64,000 nucleotides of DNA from Zobellia uliginosa (GCF_018860745.1 NZ_JAHKPY010000003.1:124001-188000); one strand, 5' to 3'. Positions 1 to 9,758 are shown, counted from the stretch's first letter. Numbers and translations are program-made. The notes: generated by a model from the sequence alone, not told the origin.

Positions 1-1
1 T

Positions 2-2629
2 AGAATTCCTAGCCAGGGAGAAGTTCGTAAGGTTTTAGTAGATAGTAATGACTTTCTTTGGATAGGTACAACGGGAGGTCTGTATAAAATCCCTACAAAT
101 TTTTCTGCAGGGGAGAAGGTAGTTTCTTTAGTAGAATGTATGTACGCAACTAATCGTCAAAATTTAATCGTAGATAGGGTTGTATCATTATTTGAGGATA
201 GCCGCAATATGATATGGATAGGCACAACTGGTGGTGGCCTCTGTCAATACAATCCTCAAGAGGATTCATTTACTTGGTATAGCCAAAAAGAAGGTCTAGG
301 CCAAGAGAATATTGCTTCAATTCAGGAAGACGATAAAGGCGATATTTGGTTAAGCGGAAACAATGGTATTTCTAGACTGAATGTGGGAGAAAGTGAGTTT
401 AAGAATTTTGATGTACATGACGGCTTGTTCGCTAATGATTTTAATTATAACTCTGCATACAAAGATGAATCTGGCACTTTATATTTTGGTAGTTACGAGG
501 GCGTAAATTCTATAGATCCCGAAAACTTGAATTTCAACCAAAACATGCCACAAGTTTACTTTACGGACTTTAAACTTTTTAATAAGTCGGTCGTTCCAAA
601 CGTGAAAGATTCTCCTTTAAGCAAGGTAATTGGGCGTACGGAAAAGATTACGCTAAAGCATAATCAATCTGTTTTTAGTATAGACTATGCGGGAATTAAC
701 TTTACGAGACCCCAGAAGAATCAATATGCTTATTTTCTACAAGGTTTTGATAACCGTTGGAATTATGTTGGGGAAACTAGAAGCGCTACCTACACGAATC
801 TACCTGTGGGCGATTATGTTTTTAAGGTAAAAGCAGCTAATAATGACGGTTTTTGGAGCGAGACTCCAAAAACACTACGATTAACAATTTTAGCACCTTG
901 GTGGAGTACAAATACTGCCATTACACTATATATATTGGCAGCTTTTCTTATCTCATACTTTTTGGCCAAGTTTGCAAATCAGCGAGTTCAGGAAAAAAGA
1001 ATGGTTCAATTTGAACGCGAAAAGCGGTTACAGGAAGAAGTTTTGAACGATAGAAAAATTCAATTTTTCACTAATATCTCCCATGAATTTAGGACTCCGC
1101 TTACGCTTATCTTAAATCCGTTAGAAGATATTATTAGAGATCCAGGAACTAGTTTTTCTCAAAAAATGAAAGAAAAGTTGGGGATTATCCACAAGAACAC
1201 CAGCAGACTAAAACGGTTAATAGATGAGTTAATGGATTTTAGAAAGCTAGATATTAATAAGCTTAACGTAAAGGTGTCAGAATTAGAGGCGGTTTCATTT
1301 GTAAATGAAATCACAGGACATTTTGAAGAGGAAGCAATCTTAAAGGATATTCATTTTTTAATAGAATCAGAAGAAACTGCAATTACACTTTGGAGCGACC
1401 CTTCCATGTTGGAAAAAGTTATATTTAACATTCTTTCAAATGCCTTTAAAATTACACCCGATAGAGGAATCATAACGGTTTCCATTTTTAGATGTGCTAA
1501 TGAAATTATATTTCCTCTGATAAATGAAACGGAATCTTTTCAAGCCTTGGAAATAAGTATTGAGGATACTGGTACCGGTATTGGAAAAAAAGATTTAGAA
1601 AAAGTTTTTGAACGCTTTTACCAAGTAGAAAAGATGAATAGCCAGTACTATGGGGGTACGGGTATTGGCTTGGAAGTGGTAAAAAGTTTTCTGGATCTTT
1701 TAAAAGGAAAAATAATTGTTGAGAGTGAAGAGGGGTTAGGTACCAAGTTTAGAATATTTTTACCGCTTGGTAATGCCCACTTTATGCCTGGTGAGCTGTT
1801 CTTAAAACCGTCGGTTGGAATCAATGAGGTATATTCCGTTGAGGCAGGTGAAGATATCGTAAATCAATTTTCGGAGAATGGAGCAGTAACGACCCTACTA
1901 ATAGTAGAAGATAACGCAGAATTAAGGGCATATTTAAAAAGTGAATTAATAGGAAATTACAAGGTTGTAGAAGCAGTAAATGGTAATGAAGCATTAAAAG
2001 CTGCCGAAAAAATAATCCCAGATATAATTCTTTCTGATGTGGTTATGCCAGAAATGGATGGCTTAGAGTTTTGCAGAAATATTAGAGAAAATCTAAAGAC
2101 GAGTCATATTCCTATTCTTATGTTGACCGCAAAAACAATGACGGATGATTGGGTTAAAGGAATTGATAGTGGTGCGGATATTTATTTGACCAAGCCATTT
2201 GAAATGACAGTATTAAAGGCACAATTAAAACAGATATTGAGCAGTAGGCAGGTCTTGTTCAATAAGTATTTGAATGATTCAAATAATGTAAAAGTACCGG
2301 AGAATACTTCAGAACTTGACAAAAATTTTATCGCTAAGGTGTTGAAGTACATTACTGTTAATCTCTCTGATGAAAATCTAAATGTAGAACAATTGGCAGA
2401 AGAGGTAAATCTTAGCAGAAGTCAATTATATAGAAAAATAAAGGCACTTACCGGGTATTCGGCAATTGAATTCTTAAGGAATATTAGACTTGAAAAAGCA
2501 AAGCAGATGATAGAAACGGGGAACGAGTCTATTAGTGAAGTATGTTTTAAAGTCGGTTTTTCTTCACCTTCTTACTTCACAAAGTGTTTCAAGGCTCATT
2601 TTGGTTTTCTTCCTACGGAATTAAAATAG
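2..2629 (+). CDS. Hybrid two-component system protein (sensor kinase, receiver and AraC-type regulator in one chain), 5' end outside window
   Basis: The frame is open from base 2, so this is the C-terminal 875 residues of a longer protein. In order it shows the end of a propeller sensor (WIGTTGGGL-type repeats), a Y_Y_Y domain before one membrane helix (bases 900-980), a HisKA domain with H-box SHEFRTPLTLI near base 1083, a HATPase domain with DTGTGIG and GGTGIGLEV, a receiver with phospho-acceptor Asp in LSDVVMPEMDG near 2035, and an AraC-type DNA-binding domain at about 2370-2620. This is the full hybrid two-component layout of Bacteroidota, which senses glycan fragments in the periplasm and switches on a nearby utilisation locus. 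No SusC/SusD or CAZyme lies directly to its right, so its target is probably to the left, outside the window. Confidence 0.95.
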   Translation, partial: RIPSQGEVRKVLVDSNDFLWIGTTGGLYKIPTNFSAGEKVVSLVECMYATNRQNLIVDRVVSLFEDSRNMIWIGTTGGGLCQYNPQEDSFTWYSQKEGLGQENIASIQEDDKGDIWLSGNNGISRLNVGESEFKNFDVHDGLFANDFNYNSAYKDESGTLYFGSYEGVNSIDPENLNFNQNMPQVYFTDFKLFNKSVVPNVKDSPLSKVIGRTEKITLKHNQSVFSIDYAGINFTRPQKNQYAYFLQGFDNRWNYVGETRSATYTNLPVGDYVFKVKAANNDGFWSETPKTLRLTILAPWWSTNTAITLYILAAFLISYFLAKFANQRVQEKRMVQFEREKRLQEEVLNDRKIQFFTNISHEFRTPLTLILNPLEDIIRDPGTSFSQKMKEKLGIIHKNTSRLKRLIDELMDFRKLDINKLNVKVSELEAVSFVNEITGHFEEEAILKDIHFLIESEETAITLWSDPSMLEKVIFNILSNAFKITPDRGIITVSIFRCANEIIFPLINETESFQALEISIEDTGTGIGKKDLEKVFERFYQVEKMNSQYYGGTGIGLEVVKSFLDLLKGKIIVESEEGLGTKFRIFLPLGNAHFMPGELFLKPSVGINEVYSVEAGEDIVNQFSENGAVTTLLIVEDNAELRAYLKSELIGNYKVVEAVNGNEALKAAEKIIPDIILSDVVMPEMDGLEFCRNIRENLKTSHIPILMLTAKTMTDDWVKGIDSGADIYLTKPFEMTVLKAQLKQILSSRQVLFNKYLNDSNNVKVPENTSELDKNFIAKVLKYITVNLSDENLNVEQLAEEVNLSRSQLYRKIKALTGYSAIEFLRNIRLEKAKQMIETGNESISEVCFKVGFSSPSYFTKCFKAHFGFLPTELK

Positions 2630-3180
2630 TAACTAAGAGTTTCACACTTCATTTTTTGGTTTGAAATACAACTGTTTTTACTAGATATATATTATGAATA
2701 ATATAGTACGGAGTTTGTCCTCTACAAAGGTATAAGCTTGCAATATAGGGCCTTGTTCGATTTGTTTTTTAAGCAAAAAAATTTAAATCGATTTCCAAAT
2801 AGTTGAAAAAATATCATTTCGTTAATTCAGTTATTGAATAACGTTACTTATTCTATCATAGTTGAAGCTATACAAAGGCTACTAACTCCATTTGGTATTT
2901 GTACACCATCCTGTAATCAACTACAATAATAGCAGAACTCTAGATTTTAATTATAAATAACTTTATTGGTATTTATAGTTGAACGGCCCACAATAAACAT
3001 AGTCGTACTTATTGTTTTATTTTGATGAGCAACATCACCATAATTTTATATAAGGTGTAAAAACTAGTCTAGTAGAAGTAAGGGAACAAACAGCTTATAA
3101 TATCTGTTCAGAGTTAATTAGAAATCTGCCAATATTAAAAAAAAGAGTGTCAGATTAAATTAGGTTCTAGCCGATATGAA
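2630..3180. other. Intergenic region, no gene seen
   Basis: This AT-rich gap lies between the hybrid sensor and the terminator of the MFS gene. I found no convincing reading frame or RNA. The only structure noted is a weak inverted repeat, TATAAATA (2952-2959) with TATTTATA (2970-2977), which may be chance in AT-rich DNA. Confidence 0.5.
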
Positions 3181-3184
3181 GCAG

Positions 3185-3217
3185 AAAAAAAGCCCAATAT
3201 AAAATCGGGCTTTTTTT
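3185..3217 (-). terminator. Rho-independent terminator of the MFS gene
   Basis: AAAAAAAGCCC (3185-3195) pairs with GGGCTTTTTTT (3207-3217) across an 11-base loop. The T-run on the minus strand follows the stem directly, about 20 bases after the MFS stop codon. The stem is symmetrical and could work in both directions. Confidence 0.8.
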
Positions 3218-3237
3218 ATAATTTTTAATATTTGAGG

Positions 3238-4479
3238 TTATACAACTTCAACTTCCGGGTTCTCTTTTCTTTTTTTCATCCAGAAATAAAGTACGGTAAA
3301 AAGGACAATTAAAATACCGGGAAAGATGGTCATTGTAAGTAAGGTAGCTTGCCCGGATACCAATTCTAATTCATCACCGGTGAAACCTTCAGCAGCAGCT
3401 ATAGCTTTGTCAGAGTCAATCCATCCACCAATAATCGGTTGAAATATAGAGCTAGAGAACATACCCACAGCACCAACAATAGAAAGTCCTAGAGCACCAC
3501 TTTTTGGGATTTTATCTGCAACAAAACCAATCATATTAGGCCAGAAGTAAGCAACTCCTAATGCAAAAAAGATAGCAGCAACGTAAGCCATTGTTCCAGT
3601 TTGCGTGCTGAAAAGGTATATGCCTAACGTAGCAAGAACTGCCGAGCCTAAAAGAACCCCGGTTTGGTTGAACTTAGCAACCATGTTACCTCCAAAGAAT
3701 CTAGCTACTGCCATTAAACCTGCAGTTAGCGCCAAAATTATCATAGGGTTGGCTCCACTTTTAGATAAGATAAGCCCTACCCATTGGTTGGGACCAAATT
3801 CTGAAATAGCGGTCAACGCCATACAAACAAGCATGAATATAAAAAGAGGAGAAAACATTGCTTTAAAGTTTCCGCTTATAGTAGCTGCTTCTGCTTCTTT
3901 TGCTTTTGGCCATGATTGGCCAAAGAAAAGATAGGCATAAATCAATGTAGGTATAAGAATCAACCAAATTTGACTTTCCCAGCTAAAAGACATATCGGTC
4001 ATAAAACCAGAAACAAGGCTTCCAATAGCAATGCCGCCAGGAAACCACATATGAAAGCGGTTCAGCATGGTACTCATTTTGTTTCCTTGATATGCATCTG
4101 CGATCATAGGATTACAGGCCGCTTCGGTACAACCGTTCCCTAAACCTATGAGAAGGGTAGAAATGAGAAGACCCACATAACTTCCTGAATAAATAGTTAA
4201 TATAATACCAATGGCATGAGCAAAGAATGCAAATTGCATAATGGCTTTTCCGCCTACTTTATGATAAATTAATCCGCCTACGACCATAGACAAAGGAAAT
4301 CCTAAAAACCACATAGAGTTTATGAAGCCCAGTTGCTCAGCACTTAAACTTAGTTCTTCTCCTAGTTGAGGAAGAATTCCTGCCCTGATACTAAAAGAAA
4401 ATGCAGTTGTAATCAATGCAAAGCAGCTTGCATAAAAAAGTCTATTGGCGTTTGAGGCCATTCCATTTGTTGTTTCCAT
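3238..4479 (-). CDS. MFS transporter, sugar-type
   Basis: The product is a 413-residue polytopic inner-membrane protein with about twelve hydrophobic segments, the usual length for the major facilitator superfamily. It starts with a hydrophilic stretch before the first helix and ends in a Lys/Arg-rich tail (MKKRKENPEVEVV). GLGNGCTEAACNPMIAD in helix 4-5 and the general layout resemble the fucose/glucose:H+ symporter-like branch found in Bacteroidota. It is divergent from a Tat-exported Gfo/Idh/MocA oxidoreductase across about 495 bases, a common pairing in sugar catabolic loci. The substrate cannot be read from sequence; a sugar or sugar acid is an inference from context. Confidence 0.85.
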   Translation of the reverse strand: METTNGMASNANRLFYASCFALITTAFSFSIRAGILPQLGEELSLSAEQLGFINSMWFLGFPLSMVVGGLIYHKVGGKAIMQFAFFAHAIGIILTIYSGSYVGLLISTLLIGLGNGCTEAACNPMIADAYQGNKMSTMLNRFHMWFPGGIAIGSLVSGFMTDMSFSWESQIWLILIPTLIYAYLFFGQSWPKAKEAEAATISGNFKAMFSPLFIFMLVCMALTAISEFGPNQWVGLILSKSGANPMIILALTAGLMAVARFFGGNMVAKFNQTGVLLGSAVLATLGIYLFSTQTGTMAYVAAIFFALGVAYFWPNMIGFVADKIPKSGALGLSIVGAVGMFSSSIFQPIIGGWIDSDKAIAAAEGFTGDELELVSGQATLLTMTIFPGILIVLFTVLYFWMKKRKENPEVEVV

Positions 4480-4974
4480 AAAAAATTGGTTTGTTGTTTA
4501 AGCTGAAATTCGTAAAAGTAACTTTTGATAAATATTTATTGCGAAAATCGAAACGAAAGATAAATCAAAAATATGTAATTGATAAAAAAAATCAGAATTT
4601 AACAACTATGTTTAATGCCGTCCAAGGCTTGATAATTAGTACTTAAATCCTATTTTTAAGCAAAAGATGTGTTAAATATACACTTGTTTGACCAAGGTGT
4701 ACTATCTTCAAGGTGCCAGAACTCAGGGAATTATCTTTAAAAAGTGAAGAGTCTCATTTAAGGAGGTGCGTTAAACAAAGAATAGTAACCGTAAAATAAG
4801 ACCCGAGGATTTAGATAGGTAAAATTAACATTATTACTATTTTTTGATAATTTGACCTTTACAAAATTGAGAAAAACGCAAGGCTAAGCTTAAAAAAATG
4901 CTGCATTATTTTTATATTCACACTTGCGCTGTAACTGGCTCACATACTACATTTAATTTAGAAAAATCGAGAAA
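4480..4974. other. Divergent promoter region between MFS transporter and Gfo/Idh/MocA gene
   Basis: This gap of about 495 bases separates two divergently transcribed genes and must hold both promoters. I found no open frame of note and no clean TAnnTTTG promoter element. A TACTTTTA-like box lies about 35 bases upstream of the MFS start on the minus strand, but it lacks a partner -33 TTG. Confidence 0.4.
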
Positions 4975-6315
4975 ATGAAAGAAGACAAGACCAAAACCAG
5001 TACGAACAAAAAATCTAGAAGAGATTTTGTTAAGAACACTGCTCTATTTACCGGCGGAGCTATCTTATTGCCAAACCTGCATATGAGTGGTATGGCAAAT
5101 GTAGCAGGAAACAAGAAACTAAAATTAGCATTGGTAGGTTGTGGTGGCCGTGGAACGGGTGCCGCTGTACAAGCTTTGACCGCAGATGAGAATGTAGAAC
5201 TTGTTGCTATGGCAGATGCTTTCGAAGATCGCTTAAAGGGTAGTTTGGCAAATATTTCTAAAGCGATGGGCGAAACCAAAAAAATCAATGTAAAAGAGAA
5301 GAATCAATTTGTTGGTTTTGATGCAGCAACCAAGGCTATGGATTTAGCCGATGTGGTCATTCTCGCAACCCCACCAGGTTTCCGTCCGCAACATTTTGAG
5401 TATGCCGTAAATAACGGTAAACATGTGTTTATGGAAAAACCGGTAGCAACAGACGTTCCAGGAGTACGTAAGGTATTAGCAGCTGCAAAAAAAGCAAAAG
5501 AAAATAAATTGAACGTAGTGGTGGGTCTTCAAAGACACTATCAAGACAGTTATCTGGCCGCTATAGACCAGATTAAAAAAGACTCCATAGGTAAGATAGT
5601 TTCTGGGCAGGTATATTGGAACAGTGGAGGAGTATGGGTTCGTGAAAGACAACCACAACAGAGTGAGCTTGAATATCAAATGAGAAATTGGTATTACTTT
5701 AATTGGCTGTGTGGAGATCATATTTTGGAACAGCACATCCATAATATAGATGTTGCCAATTGGTTTGTTGGTGAGTATCCTATTTCGGCACAAGGAATGG
5801 GGGGTAGACAAGTAAGAAAAGGTAAAGATCACGGAGAAATATTCGATCATCATTTTGTAGAGTATACGTATCCAAGTGGAGCTGTAATTGCTAGTCAATG
5901 TCGTCATCAGCCGGAAACGATGAGCAAGGTTTCGGAATTCTTCCAAGGAACAAAAGGTACTGTTTACACTAAAGGAGATAATGCAACTTTGACGGATTGG
6001 AACGGTAATTCCATATTTGAACACAGAGGAAAAGAAGATCCTAATCCCTATCAGGTAGAACATATTAAACTTTTTGAATCCATAAGAAACGGAGGCGTAA
6101 TTGCCGATGCAGAAAATGGTGCTAAAAGTACTATGAGTGCTATAATCGGTAGAATGGCTACGTATTCTGGTAAGGTCATAAAATGGGATGAGGCTATGCA
6201 ATCTAATATAGACTTGGCACCAGATGAATTAACGTGGGATTCTCCTGCGCCTGTACAACCCAATGCAGATGGTACATATAAAATACCAACACCGGGGGAA
6301 ACAGTTGTTATTTAA
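4975..6315 (+). CDS. Tat-exported Gfo/Idh/MocA family oxidoreductase
   Basis: The 446-residue protein opens with a twin-arginine signal (SRRDFVKN at residues 14-21, then a hydrophobic stretch), so it is predicted to be exported folded with its cofactor. A Rossmann fold follows (LALVGCGGRGTG, about residues 52-63) with the family EKPVATD motif near residue 156. The C-terminal half is the Gfo/Idh/MocA sheet domain. Family members oxidise or reduce sugars or inositols with NAD(P), and exported bacteroidotal members are usually linked to glycan breakdown. The substrate is unknown. It is monocistronic: a terminator follows 25 bases after the stop. Confidence 0.9.
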   Translation: MKEDKTKTSTNKKSRRDFVKNTALFTGGAILLPNLHMSGMANVAGNKKLKLALVGCGGRGTGAAVQALTADENVELVAMADAFEDRLKGSLANISKAMGETKKINVKEKNQFVGFDAATKAMDLADVVILATPPGFRPQHFEYAVNNGKHVFMEKPVATDVPGVRKVLAAAKKAKENKLNVVVGLQRHYQDSYLAAIDQIKKDSIGKIVSGQVYWNSGGVWVRERQPQQSELEYQMRNWYYFNWLCGDHILEQHIHNIDVANWFVGEYPISAQGMGGRQVRKGKDHGEIFDHHFVEYTYPSGAVIASQCRHQPETMSKVSEFFQGTKGTVYTKGDNATLTDWNGNSIFEHRGKEDPNPYQVEHIKLFESIRNGGVIADAENGAKSTMSAIIGRMATYSGKVIKWDEAMQSNIDLAPDELTWDSPAPVQPNADGTYKIPTPGETVVI

Positions 6316-6339
6316 TTCATAAACATCAGAGAATAACAG

Positions 6340-6369
6340 TGTCCCCTTGCTTTTTGGGGACATTTTTTT
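6340..6369 (+). terminator. Rho-independent terminator after Gfo/Idh/MocA gene
   Basis: TGTCCCC (6340-6346) pairs with GGGGACA (6356-6362), followed by a run of seven T. The loop is nine bases. Confidence 0.85.
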
Positions 6370-6406
6370 GTTTTTTTATAAAGAAAGAGACAGCTTTTAA
6401 TATAAT

Positions 6407-6434
6407 GGTTAACCAAAAAATAGGGTTAACTTTG
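6407..6434 (+). promoter_or_regulatory. Promoter with repeated GGTTAAC element ahead of the FGE-like/galactokinase operon
   Basis: TAACTTTG (6427-6434) matches the Bacteroidota -7 consensus TAnnTTTG and lies 23 bases before the start codon. GGTTAACC, a perfect 8-base palindrome (6407-6414), recurs as GGTTAAC (6424-6430), 17 bases downstream and overlapping the -7 box. That spacing is what a repressor site would look like, but the regulator is unknown. A good -33 TTG is not visible. Confidence 0.45.
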
Positions 6435-6457
6435 TTTTCCATTTTTGACATATAGTT

Positions 6458-7600
6458 ATGTATAATACAATTAAAATTTTCGCTTCAGTTGCGGTTATTT
6501 GCTTTTTTATTAGTTGTAAGGAAGAGAAATCCCAAAAGGCAGAAGTACTAAAAACTGCCGAAAAGGTAGAAAAGTCAAAATCCATTACAGTTGATACCAC
6601 GGTTGTAAAAGAAAAACCAGAAGATGTGGCAACTCCAAAAGGAATGGTTTGGATTCCGGGAACTGTTTTTTCACAGGGTGCGGTCCCACAAGATAAAGCA
6701 GCAATGGAGCATGAAAAGCCCGCGCATAAAGTTGCGATTGATGGTTTTTTTATGGATATCACGGAAGTTACTAATAACGACTTCAAAAAATTTGTAAAAG
6801 AAACAGGTTATGAAACTGTAGCAGAACGAGAAATTAATTGGGAAGAAATGAAAAAACAACTTCCTGAAGGCACCCCTAAACCCCATGATAGCATTATGCA
6901 GCCTGGTTCGCTGACTTTTAAACAAGCTAAAAGTTCGGTGCCTAATCTTTATGATTTTTCGCAATGGTGGAGTTGGACCATAGGTGCTGATTGGCAGCAT
7001 CCAAATGGCCCTGGCAGTTCTATTAAAGGAAAAGGTAACTACCCGGTAGTACATATTGCTTATGAAGATGCTTTGGCGTATTGCCAATGGGCCAATAGGC
7101 GTTTGCCTACAGAAGCGGAGTGGGAACGCGCTGCCCGTGGCAACCATTTAACAACAACTTATTTCTGGGGAGATGAGGATACCAAATTATCCGAAAAAGC
7201 CAATACGTGGGAAGGGGAATTTCCTGTAACCAATGTTGAGACGGATGGTTTTGGGCTTCGAGCTCCGGTAAAGACTTATCCTGCTAATGATTTTGGGTTG
7301 TATGATATGGCAGGTAATGTTTGGGAATGGACTAATGATTGGTATAATACCAATTACTATAATGAATTGAATTCCGCATATCCAATAGCTAAAAACCCAT
7401 TAGGAGCGGACCAGGCTTATAATGAAAGAGACCCTTACGCAAAGGAAAAAGTCATGAAAGGCGGGTCGTTTTTGTGTAATGCAAGTTATTGTGCCAGTTA
7501 TAGAGTATCATCTCGTATGGCTACTAGTTTAGATTCATCATTAGAACATTTAGGTTTTAGGACTGTTGCTACACCAGAAATGGTGCGCAATTCAAAATAA
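6458..7600 (+). CDS. Lipoprotein of the SUMF1/formylglycine-generating enzyme family with both catalytic cysteines
   Basis: The 380-residue protein starts with a lipoprotein signal (FFISC, Cys at about residue 21) and a Lys/Glu-rich linker. The FGE-sulfatase fold then runs from MVWIPGTVF (about residue 67) through RRLPTEAEWERAARG and DMAGNVWEWTNDWY to the end. Most family members lack the catalytic pair, but here C340 and C345 sit in GGSFLCNASYCASYR, the same five-residue spacing as the copper-binding Cys336/Cys341 of human FGE. It is therefore a good candidate for an enzyme that oxidises a sulfatase Cys to formylglycine. The lipid anchor would place it outside the cytoplasm. It shares an operon with galactokinase, 12 bases downstream. 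Alternative: a non-catalytic binding protein of the same fold. Confidence 0.85.
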   Translation: MYNTIKIFASVAVICFFISCKEEKSQKAEVLKTAEKVEKSKSITVDTTVVKEKPEDVATPKGMVWIPGTVFSQGAVPQDKAAMEHEKPAHKVAIDGFFMDITEVTNNDFKKFVKETGYETVAEREINWEEMKKQLPEGTPKPHDSIMQPGSLTFKQAKSSVPNLYDFSQWWSWTIGADWQHPNGPGSSIKGKGNYPVVHIAYEDALAYCQWANRRLPTEAEWERAARGNHLTTTYFWGDEDTKLSEKANTWEGEFPVTNVETDGFGLRAPVKTYPANDFGLYDMAGNVWEWTNDWYNTNYYNELNSAYPIAKNPLGADQAYNERDPYAKEKVMKGGSFLCNASYCASYRVSSRMATSLDSSLEHLGFRTVATPEMVRNSK

Positions 7601-7612
7601 ATTATTTCTCTT

Positions 7613-8740
7613 ATGCAGTTTTTAGAAAATTTTAAGCCAGAATTGGTTATTTCATCACCAGGTAGAATTAACTTGATCGGTGAACACACTGATTATAATA
7701 TGGGATATGTGCTTCCAACGGCCATAGAAAAGAATATTACATTCGGTTTTAAGAAGAACGGTTCTGATAATCAATGTCATGTGTACAGTAAAACGTATGA
7801 TACAGGTTTTGAAATCGATTTAAATAAAATAGCGGTCAGTAAAGTTGAGTGGGAGAATTATATTCTTGGTGTACTAAATGAAATTTCAAAACGAACGGAT
7901 AAAGTTCGAGGTTTTGATTGTATCGTAGAAAGTAACTTGCCTACTGGTTCTGGTCTTAGCTCGTCTGCTGCTTTGGAATGTGGTTTGGCTTTTGGGTTGA
8001 ACGAGATTTTTGACTTGGGGCTTTCAAAAATAGAAATTGTTCAACTTTCACAAACTGCAGAGCACACCTATGTGGGAACGCAATGCGGTATAATGGATCA
8101 ATTTGCTTCGGTTATGAGTGAACCGGGAAAAGTGATTCTATTGGATTGTCGTTCATTAGATTACAAGCATATTCCTATTGATTTAAATCCATATAAAATT
8201 ATCTTGTTGAATACCAAAGTATCTCACAACCTGGCTTCTAGCGAGTATAATACAAGAAAACAAGAATGCGAACAAGGTGTTGCCGTTATTCAAAAGGAAT
8301 ATCCAAACGTAAAATCTTTAAGGGATGTTGACAAAGAAATGCTTTTAGCATCTAAAGAAAACATGAGTCCTATAGTTTACAATAGATGTTCTTTTATAGT
8401 GAAAGAAAACGATAGAGTATTAGAAATGGTTGAGGCTCTAAAGCAAAACGATTTAAAAGCGGTAGGGCAAATTCTGTACAAGGCCCACGATGGTATTAGT
8501 AAAGAATACGAGGTTAGTTGCCCTGAATCTGATTTTTTGGTAGATTTTTCCAAGGATAATAATCGGGTTTTAGGAGCTAGACAGACCGGTGGCGGTTTTG
8601 GTGGCTGTACTTTAAATATCGTACATGAAAGTGCGGTAGGAGATTTTGTAAGTGAAGCAACAAAAGCATACAAAGATAAATTCGATATTACTTTAGAAGC
8701 GTTTGAAGTGCGGCCAAGTGGTGGTACATCTGCTATATAG
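7613..8740 (+). CDS. galK: Galactokinase
   Basis: The 375-residue protein is a GHMP kinase with the galactokinase signature GRINLIGEHTDYN (about residues 18-30), the ATP-binding motif LPTGSGLSSSAALE (about 111-124) and the C-terminal GGGFGGCTLNI. It phosphorylates D-galactose to galactose 1-phosphate, the first Leloir step, in the cytoplasm. It lies 12 bases after the FGE-like lipoprotein and shares its promoter. No galT, galE or galM is present in the window. Coupling a sulfatase-maturation candidate to galactokinase fits use of sulfated galactans, but that link is inference. Confidence 0.95.
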   Translation: MQFLENFKPELVISSPGRINLIGEHTDYNMGYVLPTAIEKNITFGFKKNGSDNQCHVYSKTYDTGFEIDLNKIAVSKVEWENYILGVLNEISKRTDKVRGFDCIVESNLPTGSGLSSSAALECGLAFGLNEIFDLGLSKIEIVQLSQTAEHTYVGTQCGIMDQFASVMSEPGKVILLDCRSLDYKHIPIDLNPYKIILLNTKVSHNLASSEYNTRKQECEQGVAVIQKEYPNVKSLRDVDKEMLLASKENMSPIVYNRCSFIVKENDRVLEMVEALKQNDLKAVGQILYKAHDGISKEYEVSCPESDFLVDFSKDNNRVLGARQTGGGFGGCTLNIVHESAVGDFVSEATKAYKDKFDITLEAFEVRPSGGTSAI

Positions 8741-8745
8741 TGTTA

Positions 8746-8779
8746 AAAGGCCAATCTTAAAATTGGCCTTTAATTTTTT
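8746..8779 (+). terminator. Rho-independent terminator after galK
   Basis: AAAGGCCAAT (8746-8755) pairs with ATTGGCCTTT (8762-8771), followed by AATTTTTT. It closes the FGE-like/galK operon just before the convergent LytTR gene ends. Confidence 0.85.
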
Positions 8780-8790
8780 AGAAAAAGCAA

Positions 8791-9495
8791 TTATTCAGCC
8801 TGAGAGTTCATTAAGGCATCCTCCAGTGCAAGTTTCTTATGCCTACTTAGGGGAATGGCCTGTCCGCAAACTTCAACTTGTGATCCATTGAATTTATCAA
8901 CTTTATCCAAGTTTATAATGTATGATTTATGAACACGTAAAAATCTGTCTTCAGGAAGCTTCTCAGCAAAAGATTTCATGGTAGAAAGGATTAGAACGTT
9001 CTTTTCATCCGTTACTATTTTAATATAGTCTCCAAGACCTTCAATCCATTTTATCTCACTAAGAGATAGCTTTACTTTTTTAAGTTTACTGTTCACATAA
9101 ATATAATCTTCCTCTTTTTCCTCAGTTTCAATACTGTTCAGTAACGCCCTTTTTATAGCGATATTAAAGCGGTTTTGACCAATTGGTTTAAGTAGATAAT
9201 CGGTTACATCGTAATCGAAAGCCTGCATGGCATATTCTTCCTTTGCGGAAATAAGGATAATCTGAGGCCGGTTTTTTAAAGAGTCTATAAACTGAAAACC
9301 ATTGATCAGGGGCATTTCAATATCAAGAAAAACAAGATCTACATCATCTTTTTCCATATTTTTTTGCGCTTCTATTGCATTCTTGTAATCAGCAAGAAAA
9401 CGAAGATTAATATGGTTTTTTATTAGTTTGGTAACCGCAGTACGTTGCGTTTTAGAGTCATCTATAACTACACACGTTAATTTTACAGAGTTCAT
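8791..9495 (-). CDS. LytTR-family response regulator (intact receiver)
   Basis: The 234-residue protein has an N-terminal receiver with acidic pair D12/D13, phospho-acceptor D58 in LVFLDIEMP, and the conserved Lys in YLLKP, so it should be phosphorylatable. A LytTR DNA-binding domain follows (about residues 130-230; FLRVHKSYIINLDKV). No histidine kinase is adjacent, so it is an orphan regulator. It is a close paralogue of the regulator at 10614-11312, and the two flank a universal stress protein gene. Confidence 0.93.
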   Translation of the reverse strand: MNSVKLTCVVIDDSKTQRTAVTKLIKNHINLRFLADYKNAIEAQKNMEKDDVDLVFLDIEMPLINGFQFIDSLKNRPQIILISAKEEYAMQAFDYDVTDYLLKPIGQNRFNIAIKRALLNSIETEEKEEDYIYVNSKLKKVKLSLSEIKWIEGLGDYIKIVTDEKNVLILSTMKSFAEKLPEDRFLRVHKSYIINLDKVDKFNGSQVEVCGQAIPLSRHKKLALEDALMNSQAE

Positions 9496-9758
9496 AGTAA
9501 GAGGATTGTTTAAAAAGTATATAACTTCTTAAAGAGGTTAAATATTCATTAATTAATCACCTTCTTTTTACAGTTGTGGGGCCAGATAAAAATATAGGTC
9601 AGCTATTGCAAATATATAGTTTATAAATTTATTGATCCTTGGACAGTTTCATAATAGGTTCTGAAATCCTAATTTTTCAATCATAAGCCGAAAAACTGAT
9701 GGATGTCATATTTTTACCTCTTAGAAGGTTATAGTTTTATTAAAACAAATCAAAAGTC

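Noticed and set aside
5476-6201. Long minus-strand open frame within the Gfo/Idh/MocA gene
   Set aside because: It is fully covered by a well-supported plus-strand enzyme, has no domain, and its residue composition looks like antisense translation.
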